Notes: a model not told the origin generated them from the sequence alone. A stretch of 33,857 nt of DNA from Myxococcota bacterium (GCA_022703255.1 JAKLDZ010000011.1:1-33857), one strand, 5' to 3'; positions 15,487 through 24,732 are shown, counted from the stretch's first letter. A program made the numbers and translations.

Positions 15487-18400
15487 TCAGCCGGGCTGCC
15501 CGAGGATCTGGAGGAACTCTCGCGCCTCGACGAACTCGGGGTCTTCGGCCTGGGCCTTCTTCGCGAAGAACACGGCCTTGCGCTCGTCGCCCTGCTGATG
15601 GGCGATGTGGGCTTGCTTGAGGTAGGCCATCGGGCGGCTCATGGGCCCCGGGTTCTTCATGGTCGTGATGGCGCGCAGCGCCTTGAGCGCGACCTCGAAG
15701 TGGCCGAGCTCCATGGCGAGCTCCGACAGCTCCGAGGCGATCTCTCCGCTCTGCGGATAGCTGTCGAAGGCGGCATAGAGCCAGGAGAGCTCGTTTTCGC
15801 GATCTCCGAGGGCGGCGACGCGGGCCATGCGGTGTTGCAGGGCGGCGAGCTCGCGGCTGCGCTTGCCGCCATGACGGTTGATCGCGGCATCCAGCATCTG
15901 GGCTGCTTCGTCGACGAGCCCGGCGGCGGTGTACGAGTCCGCGAGCATCAGCGTGGTGTCGTGGTCATTGGGGCGCAGCTCGAGGGCCTCGGAAAGCGGG
16001 CCGATCGCGGCGTTGGGCTGCTTCATGTCGAGCAGTCGGATTCGCCCCGCGTCTCGCTGCAGCTCGAACTTCTGGTTGTCGTCCGACGCGTACTTGGCGT
16101 CGATGAGCAGGAGGTTGGCGAGCTCGCGGTGGGCGGCGGTCTGCTCGTAGAGCTTGCGCAGCCGCGCGCGGACGTTGGTGCTGCCCGGGTCCGCCTGGTA
16201 GACGCGCTCGAGTCCTTCGCGCGCTTCCTCGGGGCGGCCCGCCTTGTCGCAGGCGTCGGCGAGCTGAAGAGCGGCCTTGATCTGCTCGGGGCCTTCGGCC
16301 ATTTCGAGCAGCTGACGGTAGTGGTCGGCCACGGCGTCCCAGTTGCCGGCGCTGACGTCGAGGGCGAGCAACGCCTGGCGCGGCTCGCGGTCCTCCGGAA
16401 CACGCGCGACCCAGTCGGCCAGCACCGCGCGCGCGTCTTCCGGGCTGCCCAGGCGCGTGAGAATTTCCGGAAGCCGCAACGTCGCCTTGCGTTCCGAGTC
16501 GAAGTCGGACCGCCGTGCGGCGTCTGCTCGCGCATGCTCCAGAGCCTCGCGCAGCTCCGGCAGCGCACCCTCCCCGCCAAGCGCCAGCGCCCGGTCGAGG
16601 TCGGCAACCGCCGAGTCGAACTCTCCGCACGACGTCCACAGCCGCGCACGCAGGCGGAGCAGCTCGATGACGTCGGCCGTGGCGCTCTCCGGGGTCGCGT
16701 CGATCGCTTCGGTAGCAGCGGAGACCGCGTCGCGCTGCTGGCCTGACGCTGCCAGGGCGTTGCAGAGGGCGTCGAGCAGCGAACGGTTCGTAGGACGAAG
16801 CGAATGGGCCTTGGTGAGCGGGGACACGGCTGCGGCGGAATCGCCGAGCTTGTCCCGCAGGATGGCCGCGGCCTGCAGCAGCTGATCCATGCCGCCGCCG
16901 GGCTGCTCCTCGGCCTCGCGCTCGAGACGCTCCGCGAAGCGCGCGAGCTCGCGGCGCACCTCGGTGTGCTTCGGATCGAGCTCGAACGCGCGGTTGATTG
17001 CACGCTCGATGCCCGCGTTGTCGCCGAGCGTTCCGCGGAGCTTGGCGAGCTCCAGCGCCCGAGAGACCGCGTCGGGCCCGGACTCGTGCTGGAGCAACCG
17101 CTCCGAAAGGTCCGCGCGCTCGGCGTTGTCCTCAGGGTCACGCAGCAGGGCGAGCAGCGCGCGAAGCACCACGGCGTTGTCCGGCACCCACTGGAGCACC
17201 GACCGGTAGGTGTCCGCGGCTTCCGGGCGCCTGGCGTCGGCAAGCAGCCCACCCAGACGCGTGGAAAGCGCCACTCCGGCCTCCGCGTCGTTCCGATCCC
17301 GCGCTGTCTCCAGCTGCCGCCACAGAATCGTCACGAGCTCGTCGCGCTCCCCCGTCTGCTCGAGCAGGTCGCACAGCTGCGCGGCAGCCCCCGCGTGATC
17401 GGGCTCCTCCTCGAGGATCTTGCGCAGCGCCGCGATCGCCTCCTCGGTCTTCCCGCCGGATCCGAGCAGCAGTCGGACGCGCTCGAGCCGCAGCGTCGCG
17501 CGCTCCGACGGATCGAACACGGCCTCCGCCGCGCTGTCGAGCAGGCGCACCAGCCGAGGCTCGTCGCCCAGCCTTCGCACTACGTCGAGCAACGGCTTCC
17601 ACAGATCGCTGTCGGTGACGTCACCCTCGAGCAGCCGCTCGTAGGTCGAGGCGGCGAGCTCGAGATCATTGGCAGGACCGGCGGCGAGACGGGCAATCTC
17701 GAGTCGCAGCTCGTGGGCCTCGGTCTTGTCGGCGACGTCGGCGGCGCGCGTCATCCAGTCCAGCGACGTCGCAGCGTCGCCCGCGTCGCGGTTCCACTCC
17801 GCGAGCCGACGCATCGCCCAGAGCGAAGGCGCCAGGGAGCCCGAGGCCTCCGCGATCTCCACCGCGCGCTGCAGCAGGTTCAGGAAGTCGTTGGTGGACT
17901 CGAGCTTCTGCGCGAGCGACGCCGCCTCTTGAAGCAGCTTCTGATCGGCGCGCGCCGTGAACGCGATCCGCACCAGCGCGTCGAGCAGCACATCCTCGCG
18001 CTCCGACGCCCGCGCGATCTTCTCGAACAACGCCAGCGCCTCGGCGTTGTGCGGCTCGATCGCGAGCCCCTTGCGCAGTATCTCCGCCGCGCGGTCGTGC
18101 TGCGGAGAGCTCTCGGCCACGTCGGTCAGGGTCAGCAGCCCCGCAGCCAGGTTCTTGTTCGAGAACTCCAGATCGCTCAGCGTGAACAGCGCCTCGATCC
18201 GATCCTCCGGATCGAGCGCGTCCCGCCCCGCGTCGACCAGACGCCTCAGCGCCTCGAGCTGCGCAGACCGGTCCTTGCGCGCCGCTGCGATGCGGGCGAG
18301 CGCCTTCCACACCGAAACGAGCTGCTCGCCCGTGTCCTCGGCGCGCTTGTAGACCGACGCGGCCCTGTCGAGCTGACGCAGGTCCTGCTCGTAGACGGCC

Positions 18401-21321
18401 CCCAGGCGCAGCAGCAGCCCGGCAGCGACGGCGGAGTCCTCGCGAGCGAGCGCCTGCTCGGCGAGGGTCTCGAGGTGATCGGCGTAGCGCTGCGTGAGCT
18501 TCGAACGCAACGCCAGCGACCGCGCGCTCTCGTGCAGCTCCGCAGAGAGCGGCTGATCGCTGATGGCCCGAAGCCAGGTGTCCAGGGCGTCGGCCGCGCG
18601 CCCGAGACGCACGTAGGCGGTTGCCATCTCCACGAGGATTTCACCGCGCACGCGCGGATCCTCGCTCGCCTTGTAGCGCAGCTCCAACGCACGCAGCAGC
18701 AGGTTGGTCTCGCCGGAGTCGCGCAGGGACCGCTCGAACGCCTTGGCCTCTCCTTCGTCGCGCGACGCGACGTCGAACGCGCTCTCCAGGTTCTCGGCTG
18801 CTCGCTCGGTGGCACCGAGCCTGGCGGCGACGCGGTGGAGGTTGAGGAGGGTCAAGGCGATGCCGACGGGGCGATCGGCTGCAGGGCCGCGGTGGCGTCG
18901 GAGCAGCAGCAGCAACGCCTGGTACGCGCGCTCGGCGCGGTCGAACTGTCCGGCCTGCTGGTACAGGTCGCCGAGCATGCGCTGGACGGCGAGGTTGCCC
19001 ATGTCCATGCTCGATGCGCTCTCGAGCTGCTGGATCGCTTCGGCGCGATTGCCCTGGGCTTCGAGGATCTCCGCGAGCAGCAGGTGCAGCGTGGCCCGCT
19101 CGGGCGGACGGCGACGTCCGTAGTCGGCGATGAGCTCCTCGGCCATCGTGCGCGCCTCCGCCACCCTGCCGGCAGCGCGCAGCGCGTCGGCCAGCGCAAT
19201 CCGCATCGAGCGGTCCTCGGGCGCGAGCTCCACCGCCTGCTCCAGCACCGGCACCGCGCGATCCGGTGTGCGCAGCTTGTGGCGCAGCACGTCGGCCGCC
19301 TCCCGCAGGAACTCCAGCCGCTCCCCAGGTGTGGCGAGCGACGCAGCCCCCTGCAGCGATTCAGCAAGCGCTTCCCAGTTGCCCGCCGTCCGATGCAGCT
19401 CGGCCTCGAGAACTCGCAGATCGAGCGACGCAGGATCCTCCTCGATGCCGTGCTCGAGTCGCGCGAGCGCCTCGTCGTGGCGTCCGCCCTGCATGTGCGC
19501 TCGCACCAGACGCACCGTCGCGTCGGTGCGATGCCCCGGCTGCGTCAGATCGAGACGCTGCTCGAGCCAGCGCACCGCGGTGCCGTGATCGCCGAGACGC
19601 CCGTGGATCCGCGCGAGCGCATCGAGGGACTCCGACGTGGGTGAGACGGCCACGACGCGCTCGTGGCACTGCACCGAGCGGGGGAGGTCGTGCAGCCGCT
19701 CCTCGTAGACGACCGCCGCGCGGCTCCAGAGCACGGCAGCCTGGGGCTTGCGCCCGAGCCCCTCGATCTTCTCGGCCTGCTCCCGGAGCACCTCGGCCAT
19801 GTCGTCGTAGCGCAGCCCGTCTTCCAGCACCTCCACCAACGCCTCGATCGACAGCTGATGCCCCGGTACCTCCTGCAGGTTCTCGCGCAGCGTGGCGACG
19901 CGCTCGTCCTCCTCCTCCAGGATGCCGAGCAGCTCGGCGATGCCGAGCCGGAGCTCGACGCGACGCTCCGCCGACTGAGCGAGGGACAGCTCGTGCTTGC
20001 GGAGCTCCAGCAGATCGCGGCTGGCACCGCGTGCCTCGTACAGCGCGGCCAGCGCCTCGATTGCCCGCGCATCGTCCGCCTGATCCTCGATGAGCCGCGC
20101 GTACAGCTTGATCGCGCGCATCGGATCCGCGAGCGAACCCGCCGCAAGCTCCGCCGCTCGGTGCAGCAGCGCCCGCCCCTTGTCCGCGCTCAGCTTCGGC
20201 TGACACCCCGCCACCTTGCCGTCGAACGTCCCGGCCAGCAGCTTGTCCAGCACCGCCGCTTCCCACGTCGCGGCGTCCAACACCACCAGCGACGCAAGAT
20301 GATCGATCGCGTCGTCCGTTCGATCATGCTCCACCAGCCGACGCGCGATCTCCGCGTGGATCGCCACGCGCTCCCCGGGCTCCGCGAAGTCCAACGCGTT
20401 GCGCAGCGCGCGCACCAGATCCAGCCAACGGTTCGTCGCGTCGTAGTAGCTGCGCAGCAATCCCAGCGCCTTGCGACGCACCCCCGCATCCGTCGTCGTC
20501 GAGCCGAGGATCTTCTCCAGCAGCCCGCACGCCGACGGCGCCGCCTGCGGATCCGCAAGCAGCGTCTCGATCGTCGCAAGCGCACCGTTCGGATCCTTCA
20601 GATCCTGCAGCCAGCAGATCGCGATCTGCTCGCGCACCGCGATCGCCTCCACCGGCGAAAGCACCTCGACGCGCGCCGTCCAGAAGTCGATGAGATCGCG
20701 GAAGCGCTTCTGCTGCTTGAGAAGACGCTCGAGGGACGAAGCGACCTGGGAGTCCGACGGGTTGACCTCGAAGAGCTGCTCGAGATACCGCAACGCGCGC
20801 TCGGTCTGCCCCGCGCAGTCCTTGGCCAGGTGCGCGGCTTCCTCGAGCAGCACCAGGCGACGCTGCTGCGACCGCGTCGAGTCGATCGCCCGATCATAGA
20901 ACCCCAGCAGCTCGTCCCACCGGGCCAGCACTGTCAGGTGCAGCGAGATACGGTCGAACGCCCAGTCCAACGTGGGATCGGCCTCCAGCACCCTGCGCAG
21001 GATCTCGATGACGGCGTCCAGATCCTCGAGCCACTCGTCGTGGAATCCCACCGCGCGCTGGCCCAGCTCCACCACCAGCGCGGCCGGGAGCTCCGGACGC
21101 GCCAGCACGCTGCGATACAGATCGGCCACCTCTTCGGCCCGCTGCGTCACCCGGGCCATCTCCTCCACCGCGTCCCAGGCTGCCGCCTTCTCCGGCGCAG
21201 CGCTCGCTGCACTCAACGCCGTGGCAAGGGCGTCCCTGCCGCCAGCCATCGTCACTTCGTCATCGTCGCGCGCCACCGTGATGCGCACGTTCCCATCTCC
21301 GGAGCCTGTCTTGATGGTCAT
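15487..21321 (-). CDS. Giant TPR-repeat protein
   Basis: 1,944 residues, with no signal peptide or membrane segment, so probably cytoplasmic. A short beta-like N-terminus (MTIKTGSGDGNVRITVARDDDE) is followed by almost continuous helical repeats of 30-40 residues rich in Ala, Leu, Glu and Arg. TPR hallmarks (W/L..L...Y...A..P) recur throughout. One example is ALRYLEQLFEVNPSD early on; another is a near-C-terminal block ending in AYLKQAHIAHQQGDERKAVFFAKKAQAEDPEFVEAREFL. No catalytic domain is visible. Proteins like this act as large docking superhelices. The partner is unknown. The start at 21321 gives the beta-like opening; no good ribosome site is seen, but a TAGACT lies 20 bases upstream. 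Long plus-strand open frames inside it are antisense shadows. Confidence 0.85.
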   Translation of the reverse strand: MTIKTGSGDGNVRITVARDDDEVTMAGGRDALATALSAASAAPEKAAAWDAVEEMARVTQRAEEVADLYRSVLARPELPAALVVELGQRAVGFHDEWLEDLDAVIEILRRVLEADPTLDWAFDRISLHLTVLARWDELLGFYDRAIDSTRSQQRRLVLLEEAAHLAKDCAGQTERALRYLEQLFEVNPSDSQVASSLERLLKQQKRFRDLIDFWTARVEVLSPVEAIAVREQIAICWLQDLKDPNGALATIETLLADPQAAPSACGLLEKILGSTTTDAGVRRKALGLLRSYYDATNRWLDLVRALRNALDFAEPGERVAIHAEIARRLVEHDRTDDAIDHLASLVVLDAATWEAAVLDKLLAGTFDGKVAGCQPKLSADKGRALLHRAAELAAGSLADPMRAIKLYARLIEDQADDARAIEALAALYEARGASRDLLELRKHELSLAQSAERRVELRLGIAELLGILEEEDERVATLRENLQEVPGHQLSIEALVEVLEDGLRYDDMAEVLREQAEKIEGLGRKPQAAVLWSRAAVVYEERLHDLPRSVQCHERVVAVSPTSESLDALARIHGRLGDHGTAVRWLEQRLDLTQPGHRTDATVRLVRAHMQGGRHDEALARLEHGIEEDPASLDLRVLEAELHRTAGNWEALAESLQGAASLATPGERLEFLREAADVLRHKLRTPDRAVPVLEQAVELAPEDRSMRIALADALRAAGRVAEARTMAEELIADYGRRRPPERATLHLLLAEILEAQGNRAEAIQQLESASSMDMGNLAVQRMLGDLYQQAGQFDRAERAYQALLLLLRRHRGPAADRPVGIALTLLNLHRVAARLGATERAAENLESAFDVASRDEGEAKAFERSLRDSGETNLLLRALELRYKASEDPRVRGEILVEMATAYVRLGRAADALDTWLRAISDQPLSAELHESARSLALRSKLTQRYADHLETLAEQALAREDSAVAAGLLLRLGAVYEQDLRQLDRAASVYKRAEDTGEQLVSVWKALARIAAARKDRSAQLEALRRLVDAGRDALDPEDRIEALFTLSDLEFSNKNLAAGLLTLTDVAESSPQHDRAAEILRKGLAIEPHNAEALALFEKIARASEREDVLLDALVRIAFTARADQKLLQEAASLAQKLESTNDFLNLLQRAVEIAEASGSLAPSLWAMRRLAEWNRDAGDAATSLDWMTRAADVADKTEAHELRLEIARLAAGPANDLELAASTYERLLEGDVTDSDLWKPLLDVVRRLGDEPRLVRLLDSAAEAVFDPSERATLRLERVRLLLGSGGKTEEAIAALRKILEEEPDHAGAAAQLCDLLEQTGERDELVTILWRQLETARDRNDAEAGVALSTRLGGLLADARRPEAADTYRSVLQWVPDNAVVLRALLALLRDPEDNAERADLSERLLQHESGPDAVSRALELAKLRGTLGDNAGIERAINRAFELDPKHTEVRRELARFAERLEREAEEQPGGGMDQLLQAAAILRDKLGDSAAAVSPLTKAHSLRPTNRSLLDALCNALAASGQQRDAVSAATEAIDATPESATADVIELLRLRARLWTSCGEFDSAVADLDRALALGGEGALPELREALEHARADAARRSDFDSERKATLRLPEILTRLGSPEDARAVLADWVARVPEDREPRQALLALDVSAGNWDAVADHYRQLLEMAEGPEQIKAALQLADACDKAGRPEEAREGLERVYQADPGSTNVRARLRKLYEQTAAHRELANLLLIDAKYASDDNQKFELQRDAGRIRLLDMKQPNAAIGPLSEALELRPNDHDTTLMLADSYTAAGLVDEAAQMLDAAINRHGGKRSRELAALQHRMARVAALGDRENELSWLYAAFDSYPQSGEIASELSELAMELGHFEVALKALRAITTMKNPGPMSRPMAYLKQAHIAHQQGDERKAVFFAKKAQAEDPEFVEAREFLQILGQPG

Positions 21322-21455
21322 GTGGATAGCGCGCGAGTCTATCCCAACTCGGTCGGTCGCGTCCCGCAACCGACATCCGATCCAAGGGTTTTTCCAGAGC
21401 CCCGGGGCGAGTCAGGTGTGCAGTGCCCGCACCTCCCCAGCCCCCCGACCTCCCC

Positions 21456-22676
21456 TCACTCCCCGACACCCGTGAACGTGTCGAGCGCCGCTCGCACCGC
21501 ATGCGCCGAGATCGACTGCGTGAACACCAGGATCTTGCCAGGGAATCCCTCCTCCGCCGCCCCCTCGCTCACGCGCAGCCGCCGACTCACCGCCAGCAGC
21601 ACCTTGTGCCCGAATCCCGCCTCCAGCAGCTCGAGCCGCTTGAACACCGCCTCCCGGCTCCAGTACCCGAACACCTCCAAGTACACCCGCTGCCCCGTCG
21701 CCCCATGCTCGAACACCAGATCCGGCACGAACACCCCTCGCCCCTTCAGGTGGAACACCCGCGCCTCCTGCCGCACCTCCCATCCCGTGTCCAATCGGCC
21801 GAATCCTCGAACCAGCGCCTCAACCTCCTCCGGTTCCGATGGCGCGCTGCGCGTCGATACCAACCCCTCCCCGTCCGAGAGCTCGAACTGCAGCCTCTGC
21901 CGATCCCTCCCCCACAGCACCTCCGCCCGCAGCTTCCACCCGTCCCCGGCTACCAGCGTCGGAAGAAACATCGCCAGCTGTACCCCGTAGCGCTGCGTCG
22001 CCTCGAACAGGCTCATCGGCCCGTCAAGCTCCACCACCCATCCCCCTCCTTCTCGCTCCCGCACCGTGTGCATCAGTCGGCAGAACTTGATCATCCGGAA
22101 CACGTCGCGCAGCCGCGGCCCCGACGCAGGCTCCAGCTCGATGCACACGTGCACCGCGCGCAGCAACACCCCCTGCGCCAACGCCAGGTCGTAGCGCTGC
22201 AGCAGCGACGTCGCCGACGTCTTCTTCCAACCCCGAATCACCTGCGCCCCAGGCAGGTCCTCGAACAACGACCGCTCCACCTCTTCCGCGCTGCGCCCCA
22301 GACGCGCCGCGCACGCCGCCACCACCCCTTCCCGATCGAAGTCGTCCCGGATGCCCAGCCCCCGTCGCTGTGCTGCCGCCGCCCGGAACACCTCCTCACG
22401 AACCGATTCCGCACTCGAGCCGACCGACGCGTCGATCTCGCATCCGTCCTCCAGGAGCTTCACCAGCCCGTCCGCCCGTACCTTGTCCCCCGCGTCCGCG
22501 ATGACCGCCTCCACCGCTTCACCCAGCTGCGATCTCGTCATCCCTTCGCAACGCGAGAACACGTCGATCAGCGCCTCGGCGATCGGCTCCCACACGGCTG
22601 CCTGCCTGCCCTTCAGCCACAGCGGGACGATGCGCCCCTGCCGACGTCGCACCTTCACCAAGTCGGTGGTCAGCAC
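21456..22676 (-). CDS. bax1: Bax1-type nuclease (DUF790), partner of XPB helicase
   Basis: 406 residues. It matches the archaeal Bax1/DUF790 family: an N-terminal MLTTDLVKVRRR..I.P.WL segment, SLLQRYDLALAQGVLLRA (157-174) and ELDGPMSLFEATQRYG (216-231). A C-terminal PD-(D/E)xK-like nuclease core follows, with VPDLVFEH (317-324) and YLEVFGYW (332-339) carrying the metal-binding Asp and Glu. In archaea Bax1 binds XPB, stimulates its ATPase and cuts DNA near the edge of a repair bubble. The gene lies 30 bases downstream of the XPB helicase gene on the same strand, as in archaea. The start is a GTG preceded by a GGGGGAG ribosome site at about 22684-22690. Confidence 0.9.
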   Translation of the reverse strand: MLTTDLVKVRRRQGRIVPLWLKGRQAAVWEPIAEALIDVFSRCEGMTRSQLGEAVEAVIADAGDKVRADGLVKLLEDGCEIDASVGSSAESVREEVFRAAAAQRRGLGIRDDFDREGVVAACAARLGRSAEEVERSLFEDLPGAQVIRGWKKTSATSLLQRYDLALAQGVLLRAVHVCIELEPASGPRLRDVFRMIKFCRLMHTVREREGGGWVVELDGPMSLFEATQRYGVQLAMFLPTLVAGDGWKLRAEVLWGRDRQRLQFELSDGEGLVSTRSAPSEPEEVEALVRGFGRLDTGWEVRQEARVFHLKGRGVFVPDLVFEHGATGQRVYLEVFGYWSREAVFKRLELLEAGFGHKVLLAVSRRLRVSEGAAEEGFPGKILVFTQSISAHAVRAALDTFTGVGE

Positions 22677-22706
22677 GCGGCTGCTCCCCCGCCCCGTCGA
22701 AGAGGC

Positions 22707-24086
22707 TCAGCGATACGCGCCATGTTCCCTCCTGCGACGGCTTACCCACTCCTCGGAGGTGGACGCGGAGACGACCTCGTAGAGCACGGCTCGCTTGCCC
22801 TCGGCGTGACGCAGGATGCGTCCCAGCCTCTGCACGTGCTCACGCACCGACCCGCTCCCCGACAGCACCACAGCGACGTTCGCCTCCGGCACGTCCACGC
22901 CCTCGTTCAGTACCTTCGAGGTCACCACCGCGCCGTACGTCCCATCGCGCAGCCCCGCAAGGATCGCGCTGCGCTCCTTGGGTCGCGTGTGGTGCGTGAT
23001 GATCGGCACCAGGAAACGCCGCGCGATCTGGTAGGCTGTCGCGTTGTCCTGCGTGAACACGATCGTTCGCTCCGCCCTGTGCTGGTGAAGCAACCTCCCG
23101 AGCAAATCCATCTTGGCCGAGGCCGCCAGCGCAAGCTCCTTGTGACGTCGCCACGCCCGGAAGGCCCGTCGCCCGTCCGGGCTCCGCGCAGCCTCCATCA
23201 CGAACCTCGACCACCCGCGCGGATCCGAGAAGTCGATCCGTCGGCTCCGCACGAACGCCAGGTATAGCTGACGCTCGCGGTCGTACTCCTCGCGCTCGGC
23301 TTCGGTCAGCTCCACCCGCAACGACCTCACGTCGTAGTCCGCCAGGTAGCTCCCCGACAGCTCCGTGATCTCCTTGCGATATGCTACCGGCCCCACCAGA
23401 CGCCCCAGCAGCGCGTCGCGACCGTCTGCCCGCTCCGGCGTCGCAGTCAACCCCAGCCGGTACGGCGCAATGCACGCACGCGCGGCAAACGCGTATGACT
23501 CGCTCGGCAGGTGATGACACTCGTCGAAGACCACCAGACCGAATCGATTGCCGAGCCGCTCGGCGTGCAAGAACGCAGAGTCGTACGTCGCCACGCAAAG
23601 ATCCCGGACCTCGTGATAGCCCCCTCCGACCACCCCCACCTCGCATCCAAACGCGCTCGACAGCACCCCCCACCACTGGCTCACCAGATCGAGCGTCGGC
23701 ACCACCACCAGCGTGCTCCGCTGCGTGCGGTAGATCGCCAGCACCGCCACGTACGACTTGCCCGCGCCCGTCGGCAGCACCACCACCCCTCGCCTCTGCC
23801 CCGCGATCCACCCGTCGATCGCCTCGCGCTGATGCGGGAACGGTCGCTGCGACACCCGCAACGCAAGCGCGAGCTTCTCGAAGCGGCGCGCCCGGTCCTC
23901 CACGACAACCCCGCGGTCGCGCAGCCACTGCACCACCGGCGCGTAGTCCACGGCCTCGAACCGCAATGCCCCGTCGCGCGGATCGCTCCGCCCCTCGACG
24001 GGCATACCCTCCGGCACCGTCTCCAGACCGCGTAGCGCGATCGTGCCTTCCTGGTAGTCGAGACGTGCTGAAGGAGGGGCGATCAT
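22707..24086 (-). CDS. xpb: XPB-type superfamily 2 DNA helicase
   Basis: 459 residues, the size of archaeal XPB. An N-terminal damage-recognition-like domain (about 1-75) precedes helicase domain 1. That domain has motif I LPTGAGKS (104-111), motif II DECHH (188-192) and motif III TATP (214-217). A thumb-like insert (about 258-315) follows. Helicase domain 2 has TIVFTQ (341-346), VVTSKVLNEGVDVPEANV (387-404) and QRLGRILR (419-426). XPB opens DNA in nucleotide excision repair and, in eukaryotes, in transcription initiation. The family RED motif after motif III reads RAD here (residues 219-221). Pairing with the adjacent Bax1 gene implies an archaeal-type repair pair that works beside or instead of UvrABC. 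The ATG at 24086 starts the damage-recognition domain. Confidence 0.93.
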   Translation of the reverse strand: MIAPPSARLDYQEGTIALRGLETVPEGMPVEGRSDPRDGALRFEAVDYAPVVQWLRDRGVVVEDRARRFEKLALALRVSQRPFPHQREAIDGWIAGQRRGVVVLPTGAGKSYVAVLAIYRTQRSTLVVVPTLDLVSQWWGVLSSAFGCEVGVVGGGYHEVRDLCVATYDSAFLHAERLGNRFGLVVFDECHHLPSESYAFAARACIAPYRLGLTATPERADGRDALLGRLVGPVAYRKEITELSGSYLADYDVRSLRVELTEAEREEYDRERQLYLAFVRSRRIDFSDPRGWSRFVMEAARSPDGRRAFRAWRRHKELALAASAKMDLLGRLLHQHRAERTIVFTQDNATAYQIARRFLVPIITHHTRPKERSAILAGLRDGTYGAVVTSKVLNEGVDVPEANVAVVLSGSGSVREHVQRLGRILRHAEGKRAVLYEVVSASTSEEWVSRRRREHGAYR

Positions 24087-24160
24087 CGTGGGTGTGGGGA
24101 GAGGCGGCTTCCGGCCCGACGAGGGTAGCGCCGCCGGCATCGGGAGAGAACCGGCTTCGG

Positions 24161-24169
24161 TGCTACACT
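24161..24169 (+). promoter_or_regulatory. Extended -10 promoter element of the His/Cys-rich gene
   Basis: TGC followed by TACACT, an extended -10 box, with its hexamer starting 26 bases before the ATG at 24190. Transcription would begin near 24176, just in front of the ribosome site. No -35 box is evident. Confidence 0.4.
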
Positions 24170-24178
24170 GGCGCACCC

Positions 24179-24184
24179 AGGAGG
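24179..24184 (+). promoter_or_regulatory. Consensus ribosome-binding site AGGAGG
   Basis: A perfect AGGAGG ends 5 bases before ATG 24190. It is among the strongest in the window, decides this start and implies efficient translation. Confidence 0.75.
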
Positions 24185-24189
24185 TTCCC

Positions 24190-24714
24190 ATGTGCTGCCA
24201 CAATCACGGACGTGACTGCCGCTGCTCGGACCGCTGTCGCTGCTCGGACCGCTGTCGCTGCTCGGACCGCTGTCGCTGCGCGTGCACCCGCACGGGCGAA
24301 GACGAGCCGCGGCACGGGTGCTGTCACCATCATGGCGGGGGCGGACACCACCACCACGACGAGAGATGGCACGATCACGAGGGCGGGGATTGCAGGCACC
24401 ATCACCACGACGAGAGATGGCACGATCACGACGGAGGCGATTGCAGGCACCATCACCACGACGAGAGATGGCACGATCACCATGGCGGCGATCACCGGCA
24501 CCACCACCACGAAGGATGCTGCTGCGGAGGAGCTGGCGATCATGGCCGTCGCGGGTTCGACGAGAAGCGGGTGATCGACTTGATCGTGGGGCTGGTGGCG
24601 GAACGCGTGGAGCGAGTTCTGCTGCGGATCCTGCAGGACCACGGCGTGACCGGGCCGGGAGCGGGGAGCGCGGCGGAACCCGGGACCGGGGGCGAGGGCG
24701 GTCCGACGGGCTGA
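24190..24714 (+). CDS. His/Cys-rich repeat protein, probable metal binder
   Basis: 174 residues with 32 His and 18 Cys by my count; family not recognised. Residues 1-32 are a Cys part: MCCHNH, then repeated CRCSDR units. Residues 44-112 are a His part made of three copies of a 17-residue unit HHHHDERWHDHxGGDxR and a fourth partial copy, closing in HHHHEGCCCGG. A short amphipathic helix follows (about 123-151, FDEKRVIDLIVGLVAERVER). A Gly/Pro tail ends the protein. There is no signal peptide, so it is probably cytoplasmic. The composition suggests storage or buffering of metals such as Zn, Ni, Cu or Co. The C-terminal helix may allow oligomerisation. It is transcribed divergently from the XPB gene across a 103-base gap. 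Confidence 0.8.
   Translation: MCCHNHGRDCRCSDRCRCSDRCRCSDRCRCACTRTGEDEPRHGCCHHHGGGGHHHHDERWHDHEGGDCRHHHHDERWHDHDGGDCRHHHHDERWHDHHGGDHRHHHHEGCCCGGAGDHGRRGFDEKRVIDLIVGLVAERVERVLLRILQDHGVTGPGAGSAAEPGTGGEGGPTG
24223..24276 (+). repeat. Three perfect 18-bp tandem repeats
   Basis: Identical units beginning TGCTCGGACC encode the CSDRCR hexapeptide three times in the Cys-rich N-terminus. Identity at synonymous positions points to recent duplication. Confidence 0.9.
24346..24498 (+). repeat. Three 51-bp tandem repeats
   Basis: Units 24346-24396, 24397-24447 and 24448-24498 encode the 17-residue His-rich repeat. A partial fourth copy follows. The copies differ at only a few positions. Confidence 0.88.
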
Positions 24715-24732
24715 TGCCTGAGGTGAGCGGAG

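Noticed and set aside
16804-21990. Very long plus-strand open frames (up to ~946 codons) opposite the giant TPR gene and the Bax1 gene
   Set aside because: They are antisense shadows. Their translations are Arg/Gln/His/Leu-rich without domains, while the minus strand reads as continuous TPR and DUF790 sequence.
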